In this document: positions 1 through 7,432 of the stretch, piece after piece | Layout: each line of letters opens with the position of its first letter | How positions within the stretch are numbered: position 1 is the stretch's first letter | Origin: a virus | Virus record (IMG/VR): IMGVR_UViG_3300005580_000024 | Location: 1-23,722 of that record | Length of the DNA: 23,722 nt | Reading direction: 5' to 3' (one strand) | Program-made: the position numbers and the translations under genes | Notes under the pieces: generated by a model | Database searches by the model: none | The model's input: only the letters and a program-made list of their open reading frames with translations | What the model was told of the DNA's origin: nothing

Positions 1-1
1 C

Positions 2-139
2 AATGCTGGTGCAGAGTACAAGGATGGTGAACCAACAAGACTGCTTCTTTCGCTCAAGGCATGGGGTGCAACCTCAAAGGCTGACGCAAAGGCAAAAGCT
101 AAAGCTATATCCGACAGGAATAAGGCGAAGGCGAAATGA
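2..139 (+). CDS. C-terminal end of an upstream gene (partial)
   Basis: An open frame enters from the left edge and stops at TGA 137-139, leaving 45 residues. The tail is very rich in Lys and Ala (it ends ISDRNKAKAK), which suggests a flexible basic C-terminus. Its stop overlaps the ATG of the next gene (ATGA), as in most junctions of this operon, so it is translated as part of the virion-structure run. The position just upstream of connector genes suggests a head or connector protein, but the fragment is too short to identify. Confidence 0.7.
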   Translation, partial: NAGAEYKDGEPTRLLLSLKAWGATSKADAKAKAKAISDRNKAKAK

Positions 140-471
140 GAGCATTATCAGTTGGAGTTAGTCCCACAGCGGCGGTAGATACCACGGTATATACCTGTCC
201 GACTGGCTATTACTCTAAATTTACTGTAATGTATATACACAATACAGGTGGGTCTACCAAGCATATAACTGTTCAATGGTTTGACGCAAGTGCTAATACC
301 ACTCTTGATATATTGACTCAATACGATTTCACATCAAAAAACTACTTGCAGTTTGATGGCAATGCCTACATTGTTTTTGAAGAAGGCGATAAGTTAAAAA
401 TAACTACTCAATCTGGAAGCACATTCAGTTTTATAGCAACATTTGAAGAAGAAGGGTTAAGTAGAGCATGA
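136..471 (+). CDS. small virion-associated protein, probable beta-sandwich (111 aa)
   Basis: This 111-residue protein has no signal peptide or membrane segment. It is rich in Thr, Ser, Tyr and Phe with alternating hydrophobics (for example KFTVMYIHNTGG and HITVQWFDASANTTL), which suggests a beta-sandwich. Such small beta proteins are common between capsid and head-tail connector genes in podoviruses. It starts at the ATGA overlap with the upstream gene and its own stop overlaps the next start (468). The role is inferred only from position: a head decoration, stopper or connector accessory protein. I do not recognise the family by name. Confidence 0.75.
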   Translation: MRALSVGVSPTAAVDTTVYTCPTGYYSKFTVMYIHNTGGSTKHITVQWFDASANTTLDILTQYDFTSKNYLQFDGNAYIVFEEGDKLKITTQSGSTFSFIATFEEEGLSRA

Positions 472-1115
472 CCTACCTTGAACTAGTTAACGATGTACTC
501 GTAAGATTGCGTGAATCAACAGTTTCTACTGTTGCTCAAACATCTTATTCAAGTCTAATTGGCAAGTTTGTCAATGATGCAAAACGTCAGATTGAAGATG
601 TTTTTGCATGGAATGTGTTGGGTCAAACCATTACAGTCACTACCGCATCATCTACAGCATCCTATTCTTTGACAGGTGCTGGTCAGAAGTTTCAAGTGAT
701 GGATGTAATCAATACCACAAGCAATGTCGGACTTACAAACATCAGTTTTGTGGACATGAACCGCAAACTAAACTTCACTCCACTTGTCAATTCAATACCT
801 ACAGAATTTGCCTTTGATGGTGTTGATGGTAGCTACAACACTAAGGTAAATCTTTATCCGATACCTGATGGTGTTTACACAATCAAGTTTGCTTTGACAG
901 TGCCACAGGCTACGTTGACCTCAGATGCAACTGTTGTTGCTGTTGCTGACACTCTGGTGGCTCAGAATGCCTATGCTCGTGCATTGGTAGAGCGTGGTGA
1001 AGATGGTGGACTTACTTCTTCTGATGCGTACTCGTTATACAAAACCATGTTGTCTGATTACATTGCTTTGGAAGGTACTCGTTATCCTGAGAATCAGGAG
1101 TTTGTTGCAGTATGA
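468..1115 (+). CDS. head-tail adaptor-like protein (P22 gp4-type, tentative)
   Basis: The protein has 215 residues. Its N-terminus MTYLELVNDVLVRLRE, followed by a second helix (FVNDAKRQIEDVFAWNVL), is the helical pattern seen in phage adaptor proteins of the P22 gp4 / T7 gp11 kind, which sit below the portal ring and lead into the tail. A Thr/Ser-rich beta region follows (about residues 50-150), then a C-terminal alpha-helical segment (LVAQNAYARALVERGEDGG) that would pack against the portal. Four-base overlaps couple it to both neighbours, and the next gene looks like a P22 gp10-type protein, which supports a neck complex. The family is inferred from pattern and order, not from a search. Confidence 0.7.
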   Translation: MTYLELVNDVLVRLRESTVSTVAQTSYSSLIGKFVNDAKRQIEDVFAWNVLGQTITVTTASSTASYSLTGAGQKFQVMDVINTTSNVGLTNISFVDMNRKLNFTPLVNSIPTEFAFDGVDGSYNTKVNLYPIPDGVYTIKFALTVPQATLTSDATVVAVADTLVAQNAYARALVERGEDGGLTSSDAYSLYKTMLSDYIALEGTRYPENQEFVAV

Positions 1116-2671
1116 ACCAATCTCTGCAAATTGCTAGTATTTCAGCCCCAGGATTTTATGGGCTAAATACTCAAGATTCTCCGCTTAATTTGCAGAGTGG
1201 ATTTGCTTTGATTGCTACAAATTGCATCATTGACCAGTATGGTCGTATTGGCTCACGTAAAGGTTGGACTGCGCTAAATTCTTCTACAGGTAATTTGGGC
1301 GCTAATGATGTAACTGTCATACATGAGATGGTTGAGGCAGATGGGACATTGACTGTTTTATTAACTGGCAACAACAAACTTTTTAAGTTGGGCGCAAGTA
1401 ATGTACTTACAGAACTTACTTATGGTGGTGGGGGTACTGCACCTACTATTACCGCAAGTAACTGGCAATGTGCAACTCTAAATAGCGTAACCTACTTCTT
1501 TCAGTTGGGCTTTAATGCTTTGATCTATGACCCAACTGTCAGCACTACAACGTATCGCAGAGTTAGCGAAAAGACGGGTTATGTAGCTACTGTTCCTGAT
1601 GCAAACATTTGCATTTCAGCGTTTGGTAGATTGTGGGCGGCAAACACAACAACTAACAATGCTACTGTTTTCTTTAGCGACTTGATTGCTGGTCATGTTT
1701 GGTCAACAGGTACGGCTGGTTCTTTAAATGTAGATCGTGTGTGGGTAAATGGTGCTGATGAAATCACAGGTCTTGCCGCACACAATGGATTCCTGTTTAT
1801 CTTTGGCAAACGTCAAATTCTGATTTATCAAAATGCCACTACACCAGCATCAATGTCATTGAGTGACACAGTAGAAAGCATTGGTTGCATTGCTAGAGAC
1901 AGTATTCAGAATACAAGTTCTGATGTGATCTTCCTATCCAATTCTGGCATTCGTTCCTTGATGAGAACAATCCAAGAGAAGTCTGCTCCTGAAAGAGATT
2001 TGTCTAAAAATGTTAGAAAAGACTTATCGACAAAAATTAGCAGTGAAGTTTTAGCAAACGTCAAATCAATTTACTCTGAGAAAGAAGCAATTTATTTGTT
2101 GTCGTTGCCTATCAATCAACAAGTATATTGTTTTGACACAAAGGTTTCTTTGCCTGATGGTGCTTTACGAGTCACAGTTTGGGATTCAATACTGCCAAAA
2201 TCTTTTTGTTCAAGACGTAATGGTGATTTGTTAATTGGTAAAACAGGATATGTTGCTCAATACACAGGATTTCAAGACGGTGGTTCATCTTACAGATTTG
2301 CTTACTATACAAATCATAGTGACTTAGGTGATGTATCAAGAACATCTATCATTAAAAAAATATCTGCTGTTGTGATTGGTGGAAGCAATCAGTTTGTAAC
2401 GATCAAGTGGGGATATGACTTCTTGACAAACTACTTGTCTCAGAATGTATTGATTCCTACCCAAGGTGTTTCTGAGTATGGAACAGCAGAATATGGTGCA
2501 AATGCGACTATTGTGGCTTACTATTCTGAAGGTGTTGCATTGCAAACATTGATAGCAAATGGTTCGGGTTCTGGGAAAATTGTTCAAACAGGATATGAGA
2601 CTGATATAAATGGTCTTCAGTTGTCTATTCAAAAGATTGAAATTCAATCAAAACATGGTCGTTTGAGTTAA
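1112..2671 (+). CDS. head-tail / packaged-DNA stabilisation protein (P22 gp10-like, tentative)
   Basis: This 519-residue protein is mostly beta structure. Near the N-terminus it has a segment (NCIIDQYGRIGSRKGWT, residues about 37-53) that I associate with gp10-like stabilisation or tail-tube proteins of podophages, where a bound-Asn/Gly-rich start precedes a beta-propeller-like body. Recurrent short motifs (VTVIHEMVEADGTLTVLLTGNNKLFK, split here as hydrophobic strands with Gly turns, and AAHNGFLFIFGKRQILIYQ) fit propeller blades. In P22, gp10 follows gp4 and closes the portal channel, and the same order is present here. The start at 1112 overlaps the upstream stop (ATGA). The last codon lies 10 nt before the tail-fibre start. 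Confidence 0.7.
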   Translation: MNQSLQIASISAPGFYGLNTQDSPLNLQSGFALIATNCIIDQYGRIGSRKGWTALNSSTGNLGANDVTVIHEMVEADGTLTVLLTGNNKLFKLGASNVLTELTYGGGGTAPTITASNWQCATLNSVTYFFQLGFNALIYDPTVSTTTYRRVSEKTGYVATVPDANICISAFGRLWAANTTTNNATVFFSDLIAGHVWSTGTAGSLNVDRVWVNGADEITGLAAHNGFLFIFGKRQILIYQNATTPASMSLSDTVESIGCIARDSIQNTSSDVIFLSNSGIRSLMRTIQEKSAPERDLSKNVRKDLSTKISSEVLANVKSIYSEKEAIYLLSLPINQQVYCFDTKVSLPDGALRVTVWDSILPKSFCSRRNGDLLIGKTGYVAQYTGFQDGGSSYRFAYYTNHSDLGDVSRTSIIKKISAVVIGGSNQFVTIKWGYDFLTNYLSQNVLIPTQGVSEYGTAEYGANATIVAYYSEGVALQTLIANGSGSGKIVQTGYETDINGLQLSIQKIEIQSKHGRLS

Positions 2672-2681
2672 AAGGAATAAA

Positions 2682-4007
2682 ATGACAGCCTATACAAAAT
2701 CAACTAACTTTGCGAGTAAGGATACGCTTACCTCTGGCGACCCTTTAAAGATTGTCAAAGGTACTGAGATCAACACTGAGTTTGACAATATTGCAACTGC
2801 TGTCAATTCAAAGTCTGATACTGCATCGCCTACCTTTACGGGTACGGTAACAATTCCTACGTTAGCTTATGCTGGAACGACACTTACATCCGCAGTAACT
2901 GGTACAGGAAAAATGGTTTTGGATGCAAGTCCAACATTGGTAACGCCTATCCTTGGAACTCCTACAAGCGGTATTCTTACTAATTGCACAGGCATCAATT
3001 TTAACGGCTTCAAAAACCGCATCATCAATGGTGGAATGGATATAGCACAGCGAGGCACATCCTTTACCTCTACAGGCAGTGCAAACAATGACGATACTTA
3101 TGTATTGGACAGGTTTTATATTCTGTCTGATGGGGACGATATTATTGATGTCACGCAGACAACAACCATCCCGACAGGTGCAAAATACTCTATTGGATTA
3201 GATGTAGAAACAGTAAACAAGAAGTTTGGTATTGCTCAAATTATTGAAAACGCAAACTGTTTTGATGCGATTGGTGGAAATGTAACTGTGTCTTTTCAAG
3301 CAAAAGTTTCTGCCACAACCAACCTTGATAATATCAAGTGTGCAATCGTAGCTTGGTCTGGCACTGCTGATACTGTTACCTCAGACATTATTTCTGCATG
3401 GGGAGTAGAAGGTACTAATCCCACACTCATTGCTAATGCAACCTATGAGAACACTCCTGCTAATTTAAACGTCACTACATCTTTTGCTACTTATAGCGTT
3501 ACAGCAAATGTGGATACAGCATCAACTTCAAACATTATTCTGTTTATTTGGTCAGATGTAACTACCACTTCTTTAGGTGAGTTTTTATATATTACAAACG
3601 TACAGCTAGAAAAAGGCTCAACAGCAACTAGCTTTGATTACAGATCTTTTGGGACTGAGTTGGCTTTGTGTCAGCGGTATTTTTGGAGAAACAAATCTGG
3701 TGGTTCTGGAGCATCTTTGGGGGCTGGATATTTGGCAACAGCAACTATTTTTAGGGGTTATGCTCAATTTCCAGTAGCCATGCGGTCTGCTCCTACCTTT
3801 ACAATTAATACTGATAGCGGAAATTTAATTATTAATACCGCTACTGGAAACATAGCAATTACAACAGTAAGTGGGTCATTCAGCACTGATAGTGGAACTT
3901 TATCTTTAGATATGGGTTCATCTGGCACTGCAGGACAAGGGGCTGTTATTTTTGCTGGAGGCGGTGCTGCAAATGCGGCATATTTACAATTTAGTTCGGA
4001 GTTATAA
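2682..4007 (+). CDS. tail fibre / receptor-binding protein
   Basis: The protein has 441 residues. The N-terminus (KIVKGTEINTEFDNIATAVNSKSD, residues about 24-47) is typical of phage fibre attachment regions. A Thr/Gly repeat region with short collagen-like or beta-prism strands follows (GTPTSGILTNCTGINFNGFKN). From about residue 112 the NRIINGGMDIAQRGTSF motif opens a jelly-roll-like receptor-binding domain found in many phage fibres. The C-terminus is Gly/Ser-rich beta sequence, suited to trimerisation. An AAGGAATAA Shine-Dalgarno region precedes the ATG. The gene sits directly upstream of a 50-codon gene of the type often found after fibre genes. Host range probably depends on residues 112-441. 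Confidence 0.8.
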   Translation: MTAYTKSTNFASKDTLTSGDPLKIVKGTEINTEFDNIATAVNSKSDTASPTFTGTVTIPTLAYAGTTLTSAVTGTGKMVLDASPTLVTPILGTPTSGILTNCTGINFNGFKNRIINGGMDIAQRGTSFTSTGSANNDDTYVLDRFYILSDGDDIIDVTQTTTIPTGAKYSIGLDVETVNKKFGIAQIIENANCFDAIGGNVTVSFQAKVSATTNLDNIKCAIVAWSGTADTVTSDIISAWGVEGTNPTLIANATYENTPANLNVTTSFATYSVTANVDTASTSNIILFIWSDVTTTSLGEFLYITNVQLEKGSTATSFDYRSFGTELALCQRYFWRNKSGGSGASLGAGYLATATIFRGYAQFPVAMRSAPTFTINTDSGNLIINTATGNIAITTVSGSFSTDSGTLSLDMGSSGTAGQGAVIFAGGGAANAAYLQFSSEL

Positions 4008-4160
4008 ATGTATAAACTAATTAAAGATATGTCATGCGTTAATCGTCTAACAGATAATGCGGCAATCCCATTCGACCCCGCTAACACCGACTATCAAGCC
4101 TACCTAAAGTGGCTTGCAGAGGGCAATACACCATTGCCAGCGGATGAGGTGACTCAATGA
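4008..4160 (+). CDS. small protein following the tail fibre (50 aa)
   Basis: This short gene begins at an ATG directly after the fibre stop codon (TAA 4005-4007). It runs 50 codons to TGA and encodes MYKLIKDMSCVNRLTDNAAI... with a C-terminal DYQAYLKWLAEGNTPLPAD segment. Sequences of the form YxxYLxWLAEGNTPxPA are very common in small proteins encoded immediately downstream of phage tail fibres (XkdW-like or fibre-assembly-like). That makes this a likely real gene and possibly a fibre chaperone or accessory. It has no strong ribosome-binding site of its own, since GGAG lies inside the fibre end (about 3998-4001), so it is probably translationally coupled. Confidence 0.8.
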   Translation: MYKLIKDMSCVNRLTDNAAIPFDPANTDYQAYLKWLAEGNTPLPADEVTQ

Positions 4161-4191
4161 CACACAATGGTAATGTTTAAAGGAAAATATC

Positions 4192-6015
4192 ATGGCTACC
4201 AACTTACCTAAAGAACTCATTGATGCTTTGCCAAAGCAATTCACAACTCTAGCAAACCCTGTTGGAAAGGGTGAGTATCAATACAGTCTTAACTTACCTC
4301 CTAATGCAGAGGCTCAATATGAAAATCAGGGTAAGGGATATACAAGGCTCACTGGATACCAAATTCCATTGCAGATGCCTGCTAATTACCCTAAAACAGA
4401 TGCAAAGGGATTTCCTGTTCCTCCCTTAGTTGGTAACTATGATGCTCAAGGAAAATTAACATCAATTTCATCTAGCAATAGATATTGGGCAGACGACCAG
4501 TACCATATTCAACCCGAATACAGCCCAACTGGTGAGTTTATTGATGCAAGATCTGCGACAAATGAACAAGCTGGTAGTGGTGGTTTAGGTGGTTTTATAT
4601 CAGACATTGGTAAAGATTATGGTTCGATGATTTTGGCTGGATTGGGTGCAAATTATTTAGCTGGAAGTGGTGGATTACTAGGTGGTGGTGGTGCAACTTC
4701 GGCTTCTTATGGTGGCGTTTTAGGCGGTGGTTCAACTGCATTAACTGGTGGTGCTATCCCTTCCGCAACTGCTGGTGCAGGGTTGTTTACCAGTGAAGTA
4801 GCAACACTACCTACAGTTCAATCTATGGGTGGTGTCTTAGGTGGTGGTTCAACTGCATTAACTGGTGGTATTGCTCCAGAGATAATTGGAGGAATAACTG
4901 CCCCTACTATTGGTCAAATGGCTAACAGTTCAAGCATTATTAACAGCATTGCAAGTGCAACAGGTCTTGCCCCAGAAGATATTAAGAACTTTGCACCTTC
5001 TGCCATTCAAGGTTTGTTAAGTGCTGGTGGTTCTTATTTGCAATCATCAAGTGCAAAAGATGCGGCTGAAACACAAGCTAATGCACAGATTCGTGCGGCA
5101 CAGATTGCGGCAGATGCGGCTAGGTTTAGACCTGTTGGCGTAACTACTCGTTTTGGTGCATCTAACTTCCAAACTGATGCGGCGGGTAATGTTATTGGCG
5201 CTGGCTATACACCAAGCCCTGAGATTCTTGGTTACCAAAACCGATTGTCTACATTGGCTAATCAGGGTTTAACTGGTGCAGAGGGCGCTCAAGCGGCTTA
5301 TGCTCCTTTAACTGGTGCGGCTCAGAATCTATTTAGCCTTGGTCAAGGTTACCTTAATAAGAGTCCTGAAGAAGTTGCGGCTGACTACATTACTAAACAA
5401 CAGGCATTGCTTGCACCTAGCCAAGAGAATCAACTTGCCATGTTGCAGAACAAGTTACAACAACAAGGTCGAGGTGGTTTATCTGTTGCTCAAGGTGGTG
5501 CTATGGGTGCTACTACACCTGAAATGCAAGCCTACTACAACTCTATTGCACAAAGCAATTTGGTTCTTGCGGCACAGGCAGATCAAGAGGCTAGAAACCG
5601 CATAACTTATGGTGCTGGTTTGTTTGATACTGGTGCTAACTTGCAGGGTAGATTTTACTCTGGTCAAACAGCGGCTCTTGCGCCATTTACCAATCCTATG
5701 GATGTAACGTCAGGACTTGAGAGTCTTGCAGAACGACCATTGACTCTTGGCACTTCAATCGGTGAAAGAACTACTGCGGGTGCGGCACAAGCTGGAATGT
5801 TGACAGGTCAGGGCATCACCAGTGCGGCTCAAACAATGTCTCCAGCAAATGCCTATTCTTTAGGTGGTAATGTGTTGGCTGGTGTTGCAGGAAGTCCTAA
5901 TGTTACTGGTGCATTGAACAGAGCATTTGGTGTAACGCAACAACCTACACAACAGCAATTTACATATGATCAACGAACAGGACAATATGTTCCTGTCTCA
6001 TCAGTATTTACTTAA
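4192..6015 (+). CDS. large Gly/Ala-rich virion protein, probable ejection protein (607 aa)
   Basis: The gene is preceded by AAAGGAAAATATC, a good ribosome-binding site. Residues 1-125 look globular (Pro, Tyr, Gly rich). Residues about 128-260 are a Gly/Ala/Ser-rich low-complexity region with hydrophobic stretches able to insert in membrane, including a duplicated 14-residue block (GGVLGGGSTALTGG, 39 residues apart). From residue 280 the protein is Ala/Gln-rich and helical (AAETQANAQIRAAQIAADAARF; AGAAQAGMLTGQG). This composition and the place after the fibre and before two more long helical proteins match the internal or ejection proteins of podoviruses (P22 gp7/gp20/gp16, T7 gp14-16), which leave the capsid with the DNA and form a conduit. 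No enzyme motif was seen. Confidence 0.65.
   Translation: MATNLPKELIDALPKQFTTLANPVGKGEYQYSLNLPPNAEAQYENQGKGYTRLTGYQIPLQMPANYPKTDAKGFPVPPLVGNYDAQGKLTSISSSNRYWADDQYHIQPEYSPTGEFIDARSATNEQAGSGGLGGFISDIGKDYGSMILAGLGANYLAGSGGLLGGGGATSASYGGVLGGGSTALTGGAIPSATAGAGLFTSEVATLPTVQSMGGVLGGGSTALTGGIAPEIIGGITAPTIGQMANSSSIINSIASATGLAPEDIKNFAPSAIQGLLSAGGSYLQSSSAKDAAETQANAQIRAAQIAADAARFRPVGVTTRFGASNFQTDAAGNVIGAGYTPSPEILGYQNRLSTLANQGLTGAEGAQAAYAPLTGAAQNLFSLGQGYLNKSPEEVAADYITKQQALLAPSQENQLAMLQNKLQQQGRGGLSVAQGGAMGATTPEMQAYYNSIAQSNLVLAAQADQEARNRITYGAGLFDTGANLQGRFYSGQTAALAPFTNPMDVTSGLESLAERPLTLGTSIGERTTAGAAQAGMLTGQGITSAAQTMSPANAYSLGGNVLAGVAGSPNVTGALNRAFGVTQQPTQQQFTYDQRTGQYVPVSSVFT
4711..4869 (+). repeat. intragenic direct repeat, 42 nt units
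   Basis: Two copies (4711-4752 and 4828-4869), 117 nt apart and in the same reading frame, encode the identical 14-residue Gly-rich block in the 607-aa virion protein. They differ only at a few third positions. This suggests an in-frame duplication or recombination within a low-complexity segment. Confidence 0.8.
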
Positions 6016-6027
6016 GGAGAAAAGACA

Positions 6028-7425
6028 ATGGCAAGCGAAATCTTAGGATTGTTCACTACTCCTGAACAGTACCAACAAAATCAGTTAGCACAGTTTCGTA
6101 GTCGTGCGTTTCAGGAAGTGCAGTTAGACCCGTTCCAGCAAGCGGCTTTAGGTGCTAGGACTGCTGGTTACCAGTTGGGTCAAGGGGTTGGTAGTGCTTT
6201 GGGTGGTCAAGACCCACAGTTGCAGATGATTGCTCGTAGACAACAGTTGGCTAGTCAGTTAGATCCATCTGACCCTGCTTCATACATGAAAGTTGCAAAG
6301 ATGGCGGCTGATGCTGGTGACCAACAGTTTGCTATAGCTATTGCTAATGCAGGAAGACAAGCGTCTGTTCAGGTTGCACAAGCTAATAGAGAACGTCAAA
6401 TGGCTATTGCTCCTGATATTCAAAAGTCTCAACAAGTCGCCGTTATTTCTCAGGCTATTAAGCAATATAAGGCATTACCACCAACTCCAGAAACAGCACA
6501 AGCTATTGAAACTTTACAACTTCAATTAGATTTCCTTTCTCCTAAACAAAAGCCAGAAGCAACACCTGATGCTATTCAAGTTGCAAGACGGGTAGCTGAA
6601 CTAGAGACTCAATTGAGCCCTGATGCTGGAGTTGTTTTACCTCCTCAAGTTCGTGCTGGATTAGAGGCAGAACTTAACAATCTTAAAAAACAAGAAAAAG
6701 AAAGAAACATTCCATTTGGAACTGAAGCAGAAAGAAAATCTAAAGCAAAGTATGGAAAGCCTTATGCTGATTTAACTTCTGAAGAAGCTGGAATAATAGA
6801 TAAACTTGTAGAGGAATCTGAGCGAGCAAAAGCAAGGGAAACAAAACCAGAATTTAACATGGGTGGCACAAAAGCTGTTGAACCTAAAGATTGGTTGAAA
6901 TTTAGCGAATTCATCAACAAAGATCCCTTGATGAGCAGAACATCGTCAGTTCTTTCTGATGCGCCATCTGCAATTGAAACGATTAGAAATTCTACTCAAA
7001 ACAATTTTTCTTCCGCATCTTTACCTGCCGCAATTGCAAAGTTAACTGGTGAAGGCAAGAATATGTCTAATCAAGACATTGAGCGTTACACCAGAACTGG
7101 TGGATTAGACCAAAGAATTGCAGGAGATGTTGTTGGATTCTTTACAGGCAAAAAAACTGATGTTACAAAAGCACAAGCAGAACAATTTGCTGTTGCTTTA
7201 TATCGTGGCGCATTGCTAGAAAGAAAGCAATTTATTCAAGATCAAGCTGAATCTACAGGATACGATCAAACACCAAATTACAAAAAAACCATTGAGCAAC
7301 TTGACAAAAAACTAGGTCAATTTAAATTGGTTACTCCTAGTGCATCGAAAACTCCATCTACTCCTGCTCCAAAACCAGAAGATGAAGCGTTAATAAATAA
7401 ATATTTACCACCCAAAAAACCTTGA
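6028..7425 (+). CDS. probable internal virion protein (465 aa)
   Basis: An AAGGAGAAAAGACA ribosome-binding site precedes the ATG. The 465 residues are mainly helical: Gln/Ala-rich from residue 15 to 130 (EQYQQNQLAQFRSRAFQEVQ; QLQMIARRQQLASQLDPSDP), charged Lys/Glu-rich coiled segments from 190 to 275, and a Pro/Lys-rich C-terminus. There is no signal peptide, membrane helix or catalytic motif. It lies between two other long, helical, non-enzymatic proteins at the end of the virion operon, so I infer a second DNA-ejection (inner core) protein. That rests on gene order and composition; I cannot name the family. Confidence 0.6.
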   Translation: MASEILGLFTTPEQYQQNQLAQFRSRAFQEVQLDPFQQAALGARTAGYQLGQGVGSALGGQDPQLQMIARRQQLASQLDPSDPASYMKVAKMAADAGDQQFAIAIANAGRQASVQVAQANRERQMAIAPDIQKSQQVAVISQAIKQYKALPPTPETAQAIETLQLQLDFLSPKQKPEATPDAIQVARRVAELETQLSPDAGVVLPPQVRAGLEAELNNLKKQEKERNIPFGTEAERKSKAKYGKPYADLTSEEAGIIDKLVEESERAKARETKPEFNMGGTKAVEPKDWLKFSEFINKDPLMSRTSSVLSDAPSAIETIRNSTQNNFSSASLPAAIAKLTGEGKNMSNQDIERYTRTGGLDQRIAGDVVGFFTGKKTDVTKAQAEQFAVALYRGALLERKQFIQDQAESTGYDQTPNYKKTIEQLDKKLGQFKLVTPSASKTPSTPAPKPEDEALINKYLPPKKP

Positions 7426-7432
7426 GGTAATT

